Shown: piece by piece, positions 21,022 to 29,697 of the stretch | Position numbering within the stretch: position 1 is the first letter of the stretch | How the letters are laid out: each line of letters starts with the position of its first letter | Assembly: GCA_020072815.1 (NCBI GenBank) | Contig: JAIQGE010000001.1 | Coordinates: forward strand, 620,001 to 684,000 | DNA length: 64,000 nt | Source of the DNA: Terriglobia bacterium | Lineage (GTDB): Bacteria; Acidobacteriota; Terriglobia; Terriglobales; Acidobacteriaceae | Direction of reading: 5' to 3' | Notes under the pieces: model-generated | What the model was told of the DNA's origin: nothing | Seen by the model: the letters and a program-made list of their open reading frames with translations, nothing else | Databases searched by the model: none | Made by a program: the position numbers and the translations under genes

Positions 21022-21022
21022 A
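20993..21022. repeat. 15-bp perfect tandem duplication at the glyA start
   Basis: The unit TCTTTTATGTGCATA occurs twice back to back. On the coding strand it duplicates the first five codons (MHIKD), giving [10 protein letters not shown]. Being a multiple of three it keeps the frame and multiplies start codons. Confidence 0.9.
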
Positions 21023-21064
21023 CCAAGAGAATCTTACTAGGACTTGCGGGCGATTGGGGAACGT

Positions 21065-21583
21065 TTAGTGGCCCAGCGCGTTGTGGCCGCGCACAAGAGG
21101 CGGCAGGTCGCTCAGCTTCCTGATCACCTGGGTGGGGAACTTCATGCGAGGATCGCGCGGCCCCACCGAGCCGACCAGGAACCGGCAAGTGGCCTGCTTG
21201 GCCGCGGGGTTCTTGTCGTTCTGCACTGTCCGCTCGCCGCCCATCAGGGCGAATGTGAGTTCCAGCCGTTTGGTCCGGCTGACGTTGGCGCTGGCTACCA
21301 CGCACATCGGGCCGCTGGATTCGCCGATCTCGCATGGCTTCGCGGTGTATTGCGGCACGCCGGGCCGGGCCTGGTCTGCGAACCACTTGCCAAAGGTCCG
21401 GTCCGGCAGGCCGGATTCGATGTCGGCCAAGGGCGTGGCTTTGAGTTTCGCGATCCACTGCGCGCTGTTGTCCTGCGCCGGTTTTTTTTGCGCGGGCTTG
21501 GATTGAGCAGGCTTCGGTTGGGCAGCCATGCCGGCGGTCAACAACAAGAGCGTGAGGAAGAGGCTCATCTTGGTTCGTATCAT
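21065..21583 (-). CDS. secreted protein of unknown function
   Basis: 172 residues from ATG 21583. A signal peptide is clear (MSLFLTLLLLTAGMAAQ), followed by a short KPAQ repeat region (PKPAQSKPAQKKPAQ) and a compact domain with two Cys-containing strands (KPCEIGESSGPMCVVASANV and ATCRFLVGSVGP). The open frame extends further upstream but that part looks non-coding. I do not recognise the domain. It is encoded between glyA and a lipoprotein gene on the same strand. Confidence 0.65.
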   Translation of the reverse strand: MIRTKMSLFLTLLLLTAGMAAQPKPAQSKPAQKKPAQDNSAQWIAKLKATPLADIESGLPDRTFGKWFADQARPGVPQYTAKPCEIGESSGPMCVVASANVSRTKRLELTFALMGGERTVQNDKNPAAKQATCRFLVGSVGPRDPRMKFPTQVIRKLSDLPPLVRGHNALGH

Positions 21584-21609
21584 ATGGACTTTTATACGCT
21601 TCCAGGATC

Positions 21610-22002
21610 TCATTTGCATGACAGGGAAGATGTGTTGCTCACTGTGGTGCCGTCGCCGGCAGGAACGGTGGCGGTCACAGTTACGGCGGATGCGGTCGCA
21701 GTCAGGCATGTGGCCATTCCGTAGTTCGGGCCCTGCACGTTGCCGATGCTGACCGCCACCGGATCAGAGACGCTCCACGTTGCATTCGTGAGGTTGGACA
21801 AAGCAACGGCACAACCGGAAGTCCCGCTGGCGGCGAATGCCGCAAACTGCATTTGATTGCCGGGAGCCAACGCGGCATGGTCAGCGGTGGCGCTTTGCGG
21901 AAAGACATTGATGGCCGTGAGCTTGCAGGTTGTCGTGCTGCTGCCGCAACCGGCAAGAGCACAGCAAGAAAACAGGAGAACAGCCTTCGCCCAGTTTTTC
22001 AT
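21610..22002 (-). CDS. small lipoprotein with an Ig-like fold
   Basis: 130 residues. Lipobox LAGC follows the hydrophobic stretch AVLLFSCCALAG, so the mature protein begins CGSSTTTCKL. The body, with AALAPGNQMQFAAFAASGTS, TWSVSDPVAVSIGN and ATASAVTVTATV, has the pattern of bacterial Ig-like (BIG) domains. Four Cys residues remain after the lipid Cys, possibly disulphides. GGGAGG precedes the start; a GTG one codon upstream (22005) is an alternative. Function unknown, presumably in the cell envelope. Confidence 0.7.
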   Translation of the reverse strand: MKNWAKAVLLFSCCALAGCGSSTTTCKLTAINVFPQSATADHAALAPGNQMQFAAFAASGTSGCAVALSNLTNATWSVSDPVAVSIGNVQGPNYGMATCLTATASAVTVTATVPAGDGTTVSNTSSLSCK

Positions 22003-22093
22003 CACAAGACCTCCCTGGTCCCTATTCTTCAGGAACGGCCCGGGCGGCGTTTCTTGCGTACACTTCAGGGTCCGTCAAAAGCAGTTTGTGTAT

Positions 22094-22573
22094 TCACCGC
22101 TTTGCGCCGGAAGAACCTGTGGGCGATTCTTCCCGCTCCTGGTCGAGCGCGCCCATCTTCTCCACGCGCCGCTCGTGCCGTCCGCCGGCGAACGGCGTGG
22201 CCAGCCATTTGTCCACGATAGAGAGCGCCTGGTCTTGGGGCAAAATGCGCGCGCCCAGAGTGAGAACGTTGGCGTTGTTGTGCTCGCGGCTGAGCTGGGC
22301 TTCCTGCTCGCTGGAAGCGTTCACAGCGCGGATGCCGGCGATTTTGTTGGCGGCCATGGCCATGCCGATGCCGCTGCCGCAGACCAGGATGCCGAGACTG
22401 GCGCGGCGCTCGCTCACGTCGCGCGCCACCAGCCGCGCGTAGTCAGGATAGTCCACTGATTCGCTGGAGAAGGTGCCTTCGTCCAGGACCTCCAGGCCCT
22501 TCTGCTGGAGATACCGTTTGATCTTGTCTTTGAGCTCGTAGCCGGCGTGGTCGGCGCCCAATGCGATTTTCAT
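22094..22573 (-). CDS. rpiB: ribose-5-phosphate isomerase B
   Basis: 159 residues, usual length for RpiB/LacAB isomerases, with an extra basic-acidic tail. The enzyme interconverts ribose 5-phosphate and ribulose 5-phosphate in the pentose phosphate pathway. Seen are the N-terminal GADHAGYELK (His9), the catalytic Cys65 in LVCGSGIGMAMAANK with the 66-70 anion hole, and the ALSREHNNANVLTLGAR block. The gene is monocistronic or first of a short run of minus-strand genes. Confidence 0.96.
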   Translation of the reverse strand: MKIALGADHAGYELKDKIKRYLQQKGLEVLDEGTFSSESVDYPDYARLVARDVSERRASLGILVCGSGIGMAMAANKIAGIRAVNASSEQEAQLSREHNNANVLTLGARILPQDQALSIVDKWLATPFAGGRHERRVEKMGALDQEREESPTGSSGAKR

Positions 22574-22677
22574 GCGGTCATTCTACGGCAAGGGAGAGAT
22601 GCGGGAGACGGCAGAAATAGAAAAAGCCGGTTGCCCGCAACCGGCCTTGATCAGATCTGATCTGCTCACGCAGTCAT

Positions 22678-22944
22678 CTATTTGTGGTCTTCGTGTCTGT
22701 CGCCGGCTCTCATACCCATTTCAGTGTGCCGGATGGCTTCATTGGTGGCTTTGATGGCCGCCACGCGATGTCCGCCTTTGTCATGTTTGGCCATTTCAAG
22801 GTGCGCTTTGGCCTCACGCAAGGCCTTCAGAGCAGCCTCCATGTGGGGTTGATCATCATCGTCCGCGCCGACGGCCTGGACCGCGGGCATGCTGAACAGA
22901 GCAAAAATCGTCGCTAACGCCAATAGCTTGGAAACTGTTTTCAT
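22678..22944 (-). CDS. small secreted helical protein
   Basis: 88 residues from ATG 22944 (GAGG upstream, spaced 9). The signal peptide is MKTVSKLLALATIFALF...VQA. The mature part is almost wholly helical and His-rich: EAALKALREAKAHLEMAKHD, KGGHRVAAIKATNEAIRHTE. This pattern of paired helices with HRVAAI is seen in many short acidobacterial exported proteins of unknown role. His and Asp at both ends could bind metal; that is a guess. Confidence 0.7.
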   Translation of the reverse strand: MKTVSKLLALATIFALFSMPAVQAVGADDDDQPHMEAALKALREAKAHLEMAKHDKGGHRVAAIKATNEAIRHTEMGMRAGDRHEDHK

Positions 22945-23178
22945 GTGGAGTGTCCTCCCCTTTCTGAATGCGTTAAGAAAGGTAGACAACCGCGTGGCTT
23001 GCTGTCAACTGGGAGTGGGAGAATCCCATCCGGAAGGTCAAGCCCCAGTGGGTGAAAGACGGCTGGGCTGGAGTATGAACTAGCGAGTGACCGTAAGGCA
23101 TTTGTTCTCTTGTTCCTGGAGGTCATTCGTCAGATAATCTTGCGTCAAGCTTTGCAAAAGCAGTTCTTGAGGGAGCTC

Positions 23179-24003
23179 ATGTCCACACCGTCCGCGCCCG
23201 AAATTGATTTAACCGGAGACACCAGGAGGGGGACACGCCCGCTCAAGTACATCCAATTTGAGATCGCCAACTTTATCGCCCGCCTCACCCTGAATAACCC
23301 GCCGCACAACGTGCTGATTGTCCCCATGATGAAGGAAATGGCGGAGGCGATTGAAAGCCTGAACGGCCGAGGCGACGTAAAAGCCATCCTGTTGACATCG
23401 TCGCAACAGGCCTTCTCCGCCGGCATTTCGCTGGAAGATTCGCGCCCGGACCGCGTCTTCCAAACGCTGGACGCATTCACCCGCGTTTTCCAGGCCATGG
23501 TGGACATCTCCAAGCCGGTCCTGGTGGTGGTGAACGGACCGGCCATCGGCGCCGGCTCAGAGCTGGTGGGGTTCGGCGACATGGTGATTGCCACTCCGAA
23601 AGCAAAATTTGCGCAGCCGGAAGTAAAGCTCGGCGTGTTTCCGCCGTTTGCGGCCGTGATGTTGCCGCAGATCATCGGGCAGAAGAAGACGTACGAGCTT
23701 ATCCTGACGGGCGAAGCGCTCAGCGCGGAAGAAGCGTTGAAGTTCGGCTTCGTCAACAAGGTCGTGCCGGAAAGTGAGCTGAACGCCTACGTGGAGAGCC
23801 TGATTTTCCGCATCTCCGAGTTCAGCGGCCCGGTGCTGGAAGTGACCAAGCGCGTGATCAACAGCTCCATCGGCCAGCCGCTCAAGAAAGCCATGAAGAC
23901 TTCGCAGGACCTCTACCTCAACGAACTGATGAGCCTGGAAGACGTGCAGGAAGGCTTGCGCGCGGTGATCGAGAAGCGAAAACCGGTGTGGAAGAACAAG
24001 TAA
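23179..24003 (+). CDS. enoyl-CoA hydratase/isomerase family protein
   Basis: 274 residues of the crotonase superfamily. The start at ATG 23179 follows GAGGGAG; an upstream in-frame start lacks a ribosome site. The oxyanion-hole segments are AFSAGISLEDSRPDRV and GPAIGAGSELVGFGDMVIAT, and the catalytic region continues with FAQPEVKLGVFPP. The sequence resembles the cyclohexa-1,5-diene-carbonyl-CoA hydratase branch more than fatty-acid hydratases, but that assignment is weak. It acts in the cytoplasm on an acyl-CoA. No pathway partner is adjacent. Confidence 0.85.
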   Translation: MSTPSAPEIDLTGDTRRGTRPLKYIQFEIANFIARLTLNNPPHNVLIVPMMKEMAEAIESLNGRGDVKAILLTSSQQAFSAGISLEDSRPDRVFQTLDAFTRVFQAMVDISKPVLVVVNGPAIGAGSELVGFGDMVIATPKAKFAQPEVKLGVFPPFAAVMLPQIIGQKKTYELILTGEALSAEEALKFGFVNKVVPESELNAYVESLIFRISEFSGPVLEVTKRVINSSIGQPLKKAMKTSQDLYLNELMSLEDVQEGLRAVIEKRKPVWKNK

Positions 24004-24006
24004 TAG

Positions 24007-24054
24007 CATCGCAACATCGCGACATCGGATCATCGGGCCATCGGGGCATCTGCT
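24007..24054. repeat. 8-bp tandem array
   Basis: Six consecutive 8-base units beginning CATC (CATCGCAA, CATCGCGA, CATCGGAT, CATCGGGC, CATCGGGG, CATCTGCT). It starts 3 bases after the crotonase stop. Units differ at the last bases, so this is a degenerate microsatellite. Confidence 0.75.
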
Positions 24055-24060
24055 CTTTCC

Positions 24061-24212
24061 ACAATCCCGAGCGTAGCGCGGGGTCCCTATGATCGCCGAC
24101 AACGCTGGGGTCACGGACAGCCGGAGTTCTTCTGTAACATAAGCGAGATTCTATTTCTGTTTTGGCTGAAAGCCGTTCTAGAAGATAGGGATCCCTCGCT
24201 CCGCTCGGGATT
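24061..24212. repeat. long inverted repeat around GAGCG-rich arms
   Basis: The arm at about 24063-24090 (ATCCCGAGCGTAGCGCGGGG then TCCCTAT) pairs with the arm at about 24185-24210 (ATAGGGATCCCTCGCTCCGC then TCGGGAT). The arms flank about 95 bases. The position between convergent genes suggests a mobile-type palindromic repeat, possibly doubling as a terminator. Confidence 0.6.
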
Positions 24213-24224
24213 TCAGAAAAAGCC

Positions 24225-25325
24225 CTACAGGTTCTTCGCCAGAAACTTCACCATGTAATACGCGTCCATGTATTTGAACGGCGTTTCGCCGGTGGTGTAA
24301 TGTCCGCAGGGGAGCAGCACCGTCTTGAGGTCAATGCCATGTTCGCCGAAAGCGGCCACGGCTTCGCGTGAGAGTTGCGGGATGAAGGTCAGATCGTACT
24401 TGGCGTAAATCATCAGGCACTTCTTGGGGAAGCGCGCGAACTTATCAAAATAAGCCATGGGACTGATGCACAGCCAGGCCTGGCGCAGGCGATCGAGGGT
24501 GAGCCCGTCATTTTCCAGGCCTTCACGGACGTGGCGCGTGGATTGGCCGGTCCAGGTCACGTCGGCGACGTAAGTTGAAGCGTGGTTGAAGGCGCAGACG
24601 CGCAGCCGGGCGTCGTGAGCGGCGGCCAAGAAGGCGTAGCAGGAGCCGAGACTCGTCCCCAGCACCGCGACTTTGGTCTTACCCTGCTGGTACAGCCAAT
24701 CAATGCAGGAGCGCACGTCAACAATGGCCTGGCGCGCGGCGTCAATGGTGCGGCAGATGTTGGATGACACGGCGTAGTCCGAGCGGGCCGTCTCGCTGGG
24801 CCGGCGGATGTCATGGTACGGCTTGCTCATGCGCAGCACGGAGATCCCAAAGCGGTTCAGCAGCGTCCCCAGCGCGTTGTAAGCGATGCCGTTGGCGTTC
24901 CAGTGCGGCAGGATGATCACTGCGCGGTCGCCCGCAGTCTCAAACCAGCGCGCATTCACCAGGTCGTTCTCAGGATAGGGCGTGCGCACCGGCGAGGTGA
25001 AGCGCAGGTAGATGCCCTCGCCCTTGGGGGCCTTCTCCGAAGCGTTGCTGCCGGTGGCGAAGAGTTCAATCTTGCGCGTTTCCAGACGGAAATCGGCGGG
25101 TGTGACGTAAGAGAAAAACTGGTCACTGTTGGCGACCACGCGGTCATTCAAGTCGTGTATGTATTGTTCGTACGCGTCGGGCGAATCAGGGGCATGGCCA
25201 TTGAGTGCGGGCCAGCGGCGCGCCCAGTCCAGGCCCCAATCCAGGGGCCGGACGACGCGGTTGGTGTCGCGCATGGTGAGACGGGTCTCCCACGCGTACA
25301 TCCATTTTTGATAAAGGCTGGGCAT
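24225..25325 (-). CDS. alpha/beta hydrolase, ABHD18-like
   Basis: 366 residues with an alpha/beta-hydrolase core. The nucleophile elbow is VLGTSLGSCYAF, the acid is probably in MIYAKYDLTF, and the histidine is in LPCGHYTTGETPF. The long N-terminal part (RDTNRVVRPLDWGLDW) and the sequence HWNANGIAYNALGTLLNRFG match the ABHD18 (DUF2048) group. No signal peptide is seen, so it is probably cytoplasmic. Substrate unknown. It is convergent with the crotonase gene and divergent from the L,D-transpeptidase gene. Confidence 0.8.
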   Translation of the reverse strand: MPSLYQKWMYAWETRLTMRDTNRVVRPLDWGLDWARRWPALNGHAPDSPDAYEQYIHDLNDRVVANSDQFFSYVTPADFRLETRKIELFATGSNASEKAPKGEGIYLRFTSPVRTPYPENDLVNARWFETAGDRAVIILPHWNANGIAYNALGTLLNRFGISVLRMSKPYHDIRRPSETARSDYAVSSNICRTIDAARQAIVDVRSCIDWLYQQGKTKVAVLGTSLGSCYAFLAAAHDARLRVCAFNHASTYVADVTWTGQSTRHVREGLENDGLTLDRLRQAWLCISPMAYFDKFARFPKKCLMIYAKYDLTFIPQLSREAVAAFGEHGIDLKTVLLPCGHYTTGETPFKYMDAYYMVKFLAKNL

Positions 25326-25434
25326 TGCTGTTATTTAAATTCTAAATGAGGCGCCGTCCGCGCGGAATTCGGCCGCAGCAGAAGGCGCGGATTGGGCGTT
25401 GAGTCGTCGAAAAAAGATGGCAGAATGGAGTGCT

Positions 25435-25941
25435 ATGAAAAGACGCCTGCTGGCCGTCGCGATGGTTGCCGGGTGGATGCTTTTTGGAGCGGAGATCAAC
25501 TCCGCCGCCGACCTGCCACGGGCGGACCAGATCGTCATCGTGAAATCCACGCGCACGCTGACCTTACTGCGCCAGGGCCAAGTCCTGAAGACCTACAAAG
25601 TGGCGTTGGGCGGACAGCCCGTTGGCGCGAAAGACCGCCAAGGCGACAACAAAACTCCGGAAGGCCGTTACACCATTGATTCGCGCAACCAGCACAGCCA
25701 GTTTCATCTGTCGCTGCATATCTCGTATCCCAGCGCAGCGGACCGCCAGCGAGCGCGCAGGCTGGGCGTGAATCCCGGAGGCGACATTTTCATCCACGGT
25801 GGAACGCCGGCGTGGACCGGCCCGCCTGCGGAAAGGCGCAATATGGACTGGACTCTGGGCTGCATCGCGGTGACCAATCCTGAGATCGACGAGATCTGGG
25901 CGATGGTGAACGTAGGGACCAGGGTGGAGATCAGGCCGTAA
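25435..25941 (+). CDS. L,D-transpeptidase family protein (YkuD domain)
   Basis: 168 residues with a signal peptide (KRRLLAVAMVAGWMLFGAE). The YkuD domain follows: VIVKSTRTLTLLRQGQVLKT, TPEGRYTIDSRN, IFIHGGTP and the catalytic Cys in WTLGCIAVTN. The usual Ser two before the Cys is Leu here. Family members cross-link peptidoglycan (3-3 bonds) or attach lipoproteins in the periplasm. The start at 25435 is supported by TGGAG just upstream. The stop is only 4 bases from the convergent TonB-type gene. Confidence 0.88.
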   Translation: MKRRLLAVAMVAGWMLFGAEINSAADLPRADQIVIVKSTRTLTLLRQGQVLKTYKVALGGQPVGAKDRQGDNKTPEGRYTIDSRNQHSQFHLSLHISYPSAADRQRARRLGVNPGGDIFIHGGTPAWTGPPAERRNMDWTLGCIAVTNPEIDEIWAMVNVGTRVEIRP

Positions 25942-25945
25942 GGCT

Positions 25946-27679
25946 TCAGAACTCCTGCTTCGGCACACGGAAAGGCACGCGCACCACCGCCTCCACGTCC
26001 ACGGGGACGCCGTTTCTGGTTCCGGGGCGGAAGCGCCACTGCTCCAGAGCAACGCGGGCGTTTTCGTCCAAACGTTCGTTGAAACCCTCCAGCACGCGGA
26101 CCTCGCCCACCGTGCCGTCGGTGCGGATCACGGCGTACAGCACCACCACGCCCTCAATGCGGTCATGCACCATGCTGGCGGGATACGCCGGATCAACTTT
26201 CTTGATGGGGTCAGGCGAACTGAGTTTGCCGGGCGCTCCGGGCTCAGCGTGCAACTCGGCAAAACGCATGGTCCAGCTGGACAGGGTGGAATTCAAGTTG
26301 GTCATGCCCAGCTTCATGGAATAGCGATTGCGACTGCCGAAAATCTGGTTGTCAATCTTGTCCGGCGGCAGGTCTGTGCGATCAGGCACGGCAAAGTGCG
26401 CGGCGGGCGCCGTCATGACCACGTTGCCGGTGATCTTGGCGGGAGGAGCAGACACATAAATGCTGGACGAACTCGAGCTGTCTCCGCCGCGACTTGAGTC
26501 AGACGGGGCATCGCCGGCGCGGGTTTCCGGGCGCGCTGTGGCGCCGGGGCGTCCTTCCGGGCCGGCGGCAAACTCGCCCTGCCGATTGCCGGGAGGAATA
26601 ATGACCGGGGCCATGGGCACTACTGGATGAGCATTCAAAGCCAGGATTTGCCCCGCGGCGCGGGACTGGGTTTCTCCAGGGCCGGCGGAGATGGGCTGGG
26701 GCGGCGGCACCACGGTGGGCGCTTGCTGGGAAAGCGCGAGCCCGGGGCTGCCGCGACGTCCTGCTGCCTGCTGCGCTGGAGGCACAACTTCAGGCGCGAC
26801 ATTCGGCAATGACTGGCCGAGCGTGTGGCTAGTGGCGACGCCGGAAGCGGGCGGCGCAACTTCCGGGGCCTGCGCCGGAATCTGCAGGCGACTGGGATCG
26901 CGCACCACGGCCTGCGGGCTGGGCTGCACCACGATGGGTCCATTCAGCGGCAGAATTGGCCCTGCATGATCGGTCGTCGGCGGACTCGATGGACCGACAA
27001 TTTCCGGCTTCGGGATCGCCGGAAAGATCAAGCGCCGTGCGGGAGCTGTCTGCTCCGCCGGCGGCACCACTTGCGGCGCGCTGTCCAGCAGGTTGGCCAG
27101 CGCATGTCGCGAAGCCACCGGCGCGCCGGGGACCGCGGTGGAAACCATCATGTTGGGCAAGGGCACGTCCTGCTGGAGAATGCTGAGGTCCGGCTGGATG
27201 ATGGTCTGCCGTTTGCTGGTGTGGTCCACGTGGATGGAGATGATTTCCTGCGCGGCATATTCCGGGTCAGCGGTCTGGGCCTTGCGGCGCGTTGGCGGCG
27301 TGGGGCTCTTCTTGAGCGGGTTCACCGCCGGCAGGTATTCGGAAAGCTGGTAGTGAATGACGGTGTTACGCGGAGTGGTCGAGATCACCTGGGGCTGGTC
27401 CACCCAGAACTGCGTAAATTCGTACACCAGCAGCATGGCCAGAATATGCGCGAAGCTGGACTGGCGGATGGCCGTCCAGGGCGCAGGCCGGTGGACGAGG
27501 GCGTCCGGCCAGTACGCAGCGGGACGCGCCGTCACCCAAACCGGCGGCGGCCCGGGCCGGAACAGGTCCGCCACGTTGCGCAGGAAGATGCGCAGCCAGG
27601 GCTCAGGCTCAAGAATGAAACTGAGGCCCGCGCGGCCCGCATCCAGCTCGTTGGGCGCCGAGTTAGTCATCAACTGCAT
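25946..27679 (-). CDS. TonB C-terminal domain protein with long proline-rich linker
   Basis: 577 residues. A single membrane helix lies near residues 72-92 (FAHILAMLLVYEFTQFWV) after a cytoplasmic N-terminal stretch. Then comes a roughly 400-residue Pro/Ala-rich periplasmic linker, and a C-terminal TonB-like domain at about 500-577 (KVDPAYPASMVHDRIEGVVV, YAVIRTDGTVGEVRVLEG, ALEQWRFRPGTRNGVPV). TonB domains couple the proton motive force to outer-membrane transport; in acidobacteria many such paralogues exist. The start at 27679 is tentative since ATG 27670 is also in frame. No ExbB/ExbD genes are nearby. Confidence 0.88.
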   Translation of the reverse strand: MQLMTNSAPNELDAGRAGLSFILEPEPWLRIFLRNVADLFRPGPPPVWVTARPAAYWPDALVHRPAPWTAIRQSSFAHILAMLLVYEFTQFWVDQPQVISTTPRNTVIHYQLSEYLPAVNPLKKSPTPPTRRKAQTADPEYAAQEIISIHVDHTSKRQTIIQPDLSILQQDVPLPNMMVSTAVPGAPVASRHALANLLDSAPQVVPPAEQTAPARRLIFPAIPKPEIVGPSSPPTTDHAGPILPLNGPIVVQPSPQAVVRDPSRLQIPAQAPEVAPPASGVATSHTLGQSLPNVAPEVVPPAQQAAGRRGSPGLALSQQAPTVVPPPQPISAGPGETQSRAAGQILALNAHPVVPMAPVIIPPGNRQGEFAAGPEGRPGATARPETRAGDAPSDSSRGGDSSSSSSIYVSAPPAKITGNVVMTAPAAHFAVPDRTDLPPDKIDNQIFGSRNRYSMKLGMTNLNSTLSSWTMRFAELHAEPGAPGKLSSPDPIKKVDPAYPASMVHDRIEGVVVLYAVIRTDGTVGEVRVLEGFNERLDENARVALEQWRFRPGTRNGVPVDVEAVVRVPFRVPKQEF

Positions 27680-27734
27680 TGGGCTTGAACTTCCAGGCCA
27701 GTAGAACGATTATATCTTCTGATCTCCGGCCTCT

Positions 27735-28256
27735 ATGATGAACGCCATGTTTAGATTCAGACTGCTTATCGCGTGTCTGCTCTCGCTGTCCCTGGCGGCA
27801 GCCGCCCAGGACAAGAACGCTAAAACCGCGCCACCTTCGCAAACCAAAGCGGCCCAGCCAGATAGCGATAATTCGCCCGCCGAAGATTTCTCCGGCATGT
27901 ACAGCTTCCTGAAAGAAGGCGAGTTCGTCCAGATAACTTTGGATAAGGACGGTATCACCGGATACATCTCCCGACAGGGCGACCAAGAGGGCGGCCAAGT
28001 CACGTTCCTGGACCAGTGGTTCAGCCAGGCGTCCGTCAAGGGCCATGAAATGGCGTTTACGACTAAGGCTTTATACGGAGTCTGGTTTGAGTTCAAAGGA
28101 GCGTTTGCGCGCGGCCCAGCCAAGACCAAAACCGAAGACGGCTACTATGTTTTGCGGGGGACGCTCAAGGAGTTTGTCAGCGACGCCGACAAGAGAGTTA
28201 CATCACGCGCGCGCGAAGTTGAGTTCAAGTTGCTGGCCGAGCCGGAAGAGAAGTAA
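27735..28256 (+). CDS. secreted protein of unknown function
   Basis: 173 residues with a signal peptide ending LSLSLAAAAQ. A Lys/Ala/Pro linker is followed by a beta-rich domain: DFSGMYSFLKEGEFVQITLD, GITGYISRQGDQEGGQVTFL, and LYGVWFEFKGAFARGP. Acidobacterial proteins with this layout are common but uncharacterised; I do not recognise a Pfam family. It is divergent from the TonB-type gene and convergent with the serine hydrolase gene. Confidence 0.75.
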   Translation: MMNAMFRFRLLIACLLSLSLAAAAQDKNAKTAPPSQTKAAQPDSDNSPAEDFSGMYSFLKEGEFVQITLDKDGITGYISRQGDQEGGQVTFLDQWFSQASVKGHEMAFTTKALYGVWFEFKGAFARGPAKTKTEDGYYVLRGTLKEFVSDADKRVTSRAREVEFKLLAEPEEK

Positions 28257-28305
28257 GGATAAGGAAGGGTTTCTCCGCTAGTTCCGGACTGGCCGTGCGC
28301 CCCGC

Positions 28306-29697
28306 TTACCGCCAATAAACCTGAGCGATTTTCCCGTCTGCTGTTACTGTAAAACTGAACCAGCGGGTGGCATTTCCCAGCACGGCTTGGTAGCGCAGGA
28401 TGTGGGCGTCACCCGTCTCCTCCCTTTCGCTCAAGGTGAAAGACTTGACTTCGCCGTCGGCGCAGACCCATGGCCACACTTCTCTTCCCATGGCGGTTTT
28501 CAAAAGGAGTTGCATCGCCGGAGTGAACGGCTCTGGAGCAGCCTTGTCGGCGCAAAGGTCCACCAGCGCCTTCTTTAGCATCGGCGAAGTCCTGGCATCC
28601 GGATCAGCCTGCGCGCTTTTGGGCCTCGCGAGTGCCGGAACGTACATGCCCGCTATGTCAATGGCCAGGTGGTCAATGACGCGGTCGGCATGATTGGTCA
28701 GGATGATGACGGTAAGCTTGTCGTCCACGAAACGATACATGGCCGACGAAAACCCCGGCGTGCCGCCAGTGTGCGCCACTACGCGATGCCCGTGATAGGT
28801 GTCCACGAACCAGCCGAACCCGTAATTGAACGGTGCAAGAGCGCCGCCCGCCGCTTTGGCGGGAGTCCACATCTGATTCAGGCTCAGCCTGTTGAGCAGC
28901 TTCTCGCCGTAAAGCACAGCGTCCCATTTCGCCATATCGCCGACCGTGGAAACAATGGAACCGGCGCCATAAGCGTTTTCCGTAAGGGCCGCACGGTTCT
29001 TGAAGCTGTTGCCCGTCCATTCGTAGCCGGCCGCGCGTCTGGAAATGATTGTTGCCGGCTCGCTGCTGCGGCTTGAACTCATATCTAGCGGTTTGAAGAT
29101 CCGCTCATCCAGAAACTCCCAGTAGGATTTCCCGCTTGCCTTCTCGATAACGTTGCCCAGCAGGAGATAGCCCGTGTTGCTGTAGGCCCAGGTCTCGCCT
29201 GGCCGGAACTCCAACTGCTGCAGGCGGGCGAAGAAGAGCCGCGCAATGTCATCATGGGACAATCCGGGGCGCGTGGTGGCTTCAAACAAACCGGGCACCA
29301 GCAGATAGTTCTGTATCCCCGAAGAATGGGTCAGCAAATGCCGTATCGTCACGCCGCTCCATGCGTCCGGGACACCGGCGAGATACTTGCTGATCTTTTC
29401 ATCAAGGCCGACCTTTCCTTCCTCCGCCAGCATCATGATGGCCGTGGCCGTGAACTGTTTGGTAATGGATCCGATCTCAAATACCGTGTCTCGAGTGACA
29501 GGCACGTTCAACTCCACGTTGGCCAGGCCGTAGCCTTGTAGTTTTGCGATGCGTCCGTCGCGAACTACGGCAAGGGAAACGCCGGGGATGTGCAGTTGCC
29601 TCATCTGCGCTTCAATGTAAGTGTCAACGTCATCAGCCTTGGCGGACAATGACACCCATGACAACAACAGAATCACAGCAGTTCTGCAGTAATTCAC
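28306..29697 (-). CDS. serine hydrolase, class C beta-lactamase fold
   Basis: 463 residues with a signal peptide (TAVILLLSWVSLSAKA). The catalytic SxxK is Ser77-Ile-Thr-Lys80 in FEIGSITKQFTA. The YxN motif is in WAYSNTGYLLLG and the third box HTGGTPGFS replaces KTG. This is the Pfam beta-lactamase (EstB/PBP4*) group, whose members are esterases, D-amino-acid peptidases or peptidoglycan carboxypeptidases rather than antibiotic-degrading. The C-terminal 100 residues form an extra domain. The start is GTG 29697 after GGGAGGAG. A second paralogue lies at 31849-33357. Confidence 0.9.
   Translation of the reverse strand: MNYCRTAVILLLSWVSLSAKADDVDTYIEAQMRQLHIPGVSLAVVRDGRIAKLQGYGLANVELNVPVTRDTVFEIGSITKQFTATAIMMLAEEGKVGLDEKISKYLAGVPDAWSGVTIRHLLTHSSGIQNYLLVPGLFEATTRPGLSHDDIARLFFARLQQLEFRPGETWAYSNTGYLLLGNVIEKASGKSYWEFLDERIFKPLDMSSSRSSEPATIISRRAAGYEWTGNSFKNRAALTENAYGAGSIVSTVGDMAKWDAVLYGEKLLNRLSLNQMWTPAKAAGGALAPFNYGFGWFVDTYHGHRVVAHTGGTPGFSSAMYRFVDDKLTVIILTNHADRVIDHLAIDIAGMYVPALARPKSAQADPDARTSPMLKKALVDLCADKAAPEPFTPAMQLLLKTAMGREVWPWVCADGEVKSFTLSEREETGDAHILRYQAVLGNATRWFSFTVTADGKIAQVYWR

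Noticed and set aside
24007-24054. CRISPR-like short repeat array
   Set aside because: Units are 8 bp with no spacers; it is a degenerate microsatellite. No CRISPR array or cas gene is in the window.
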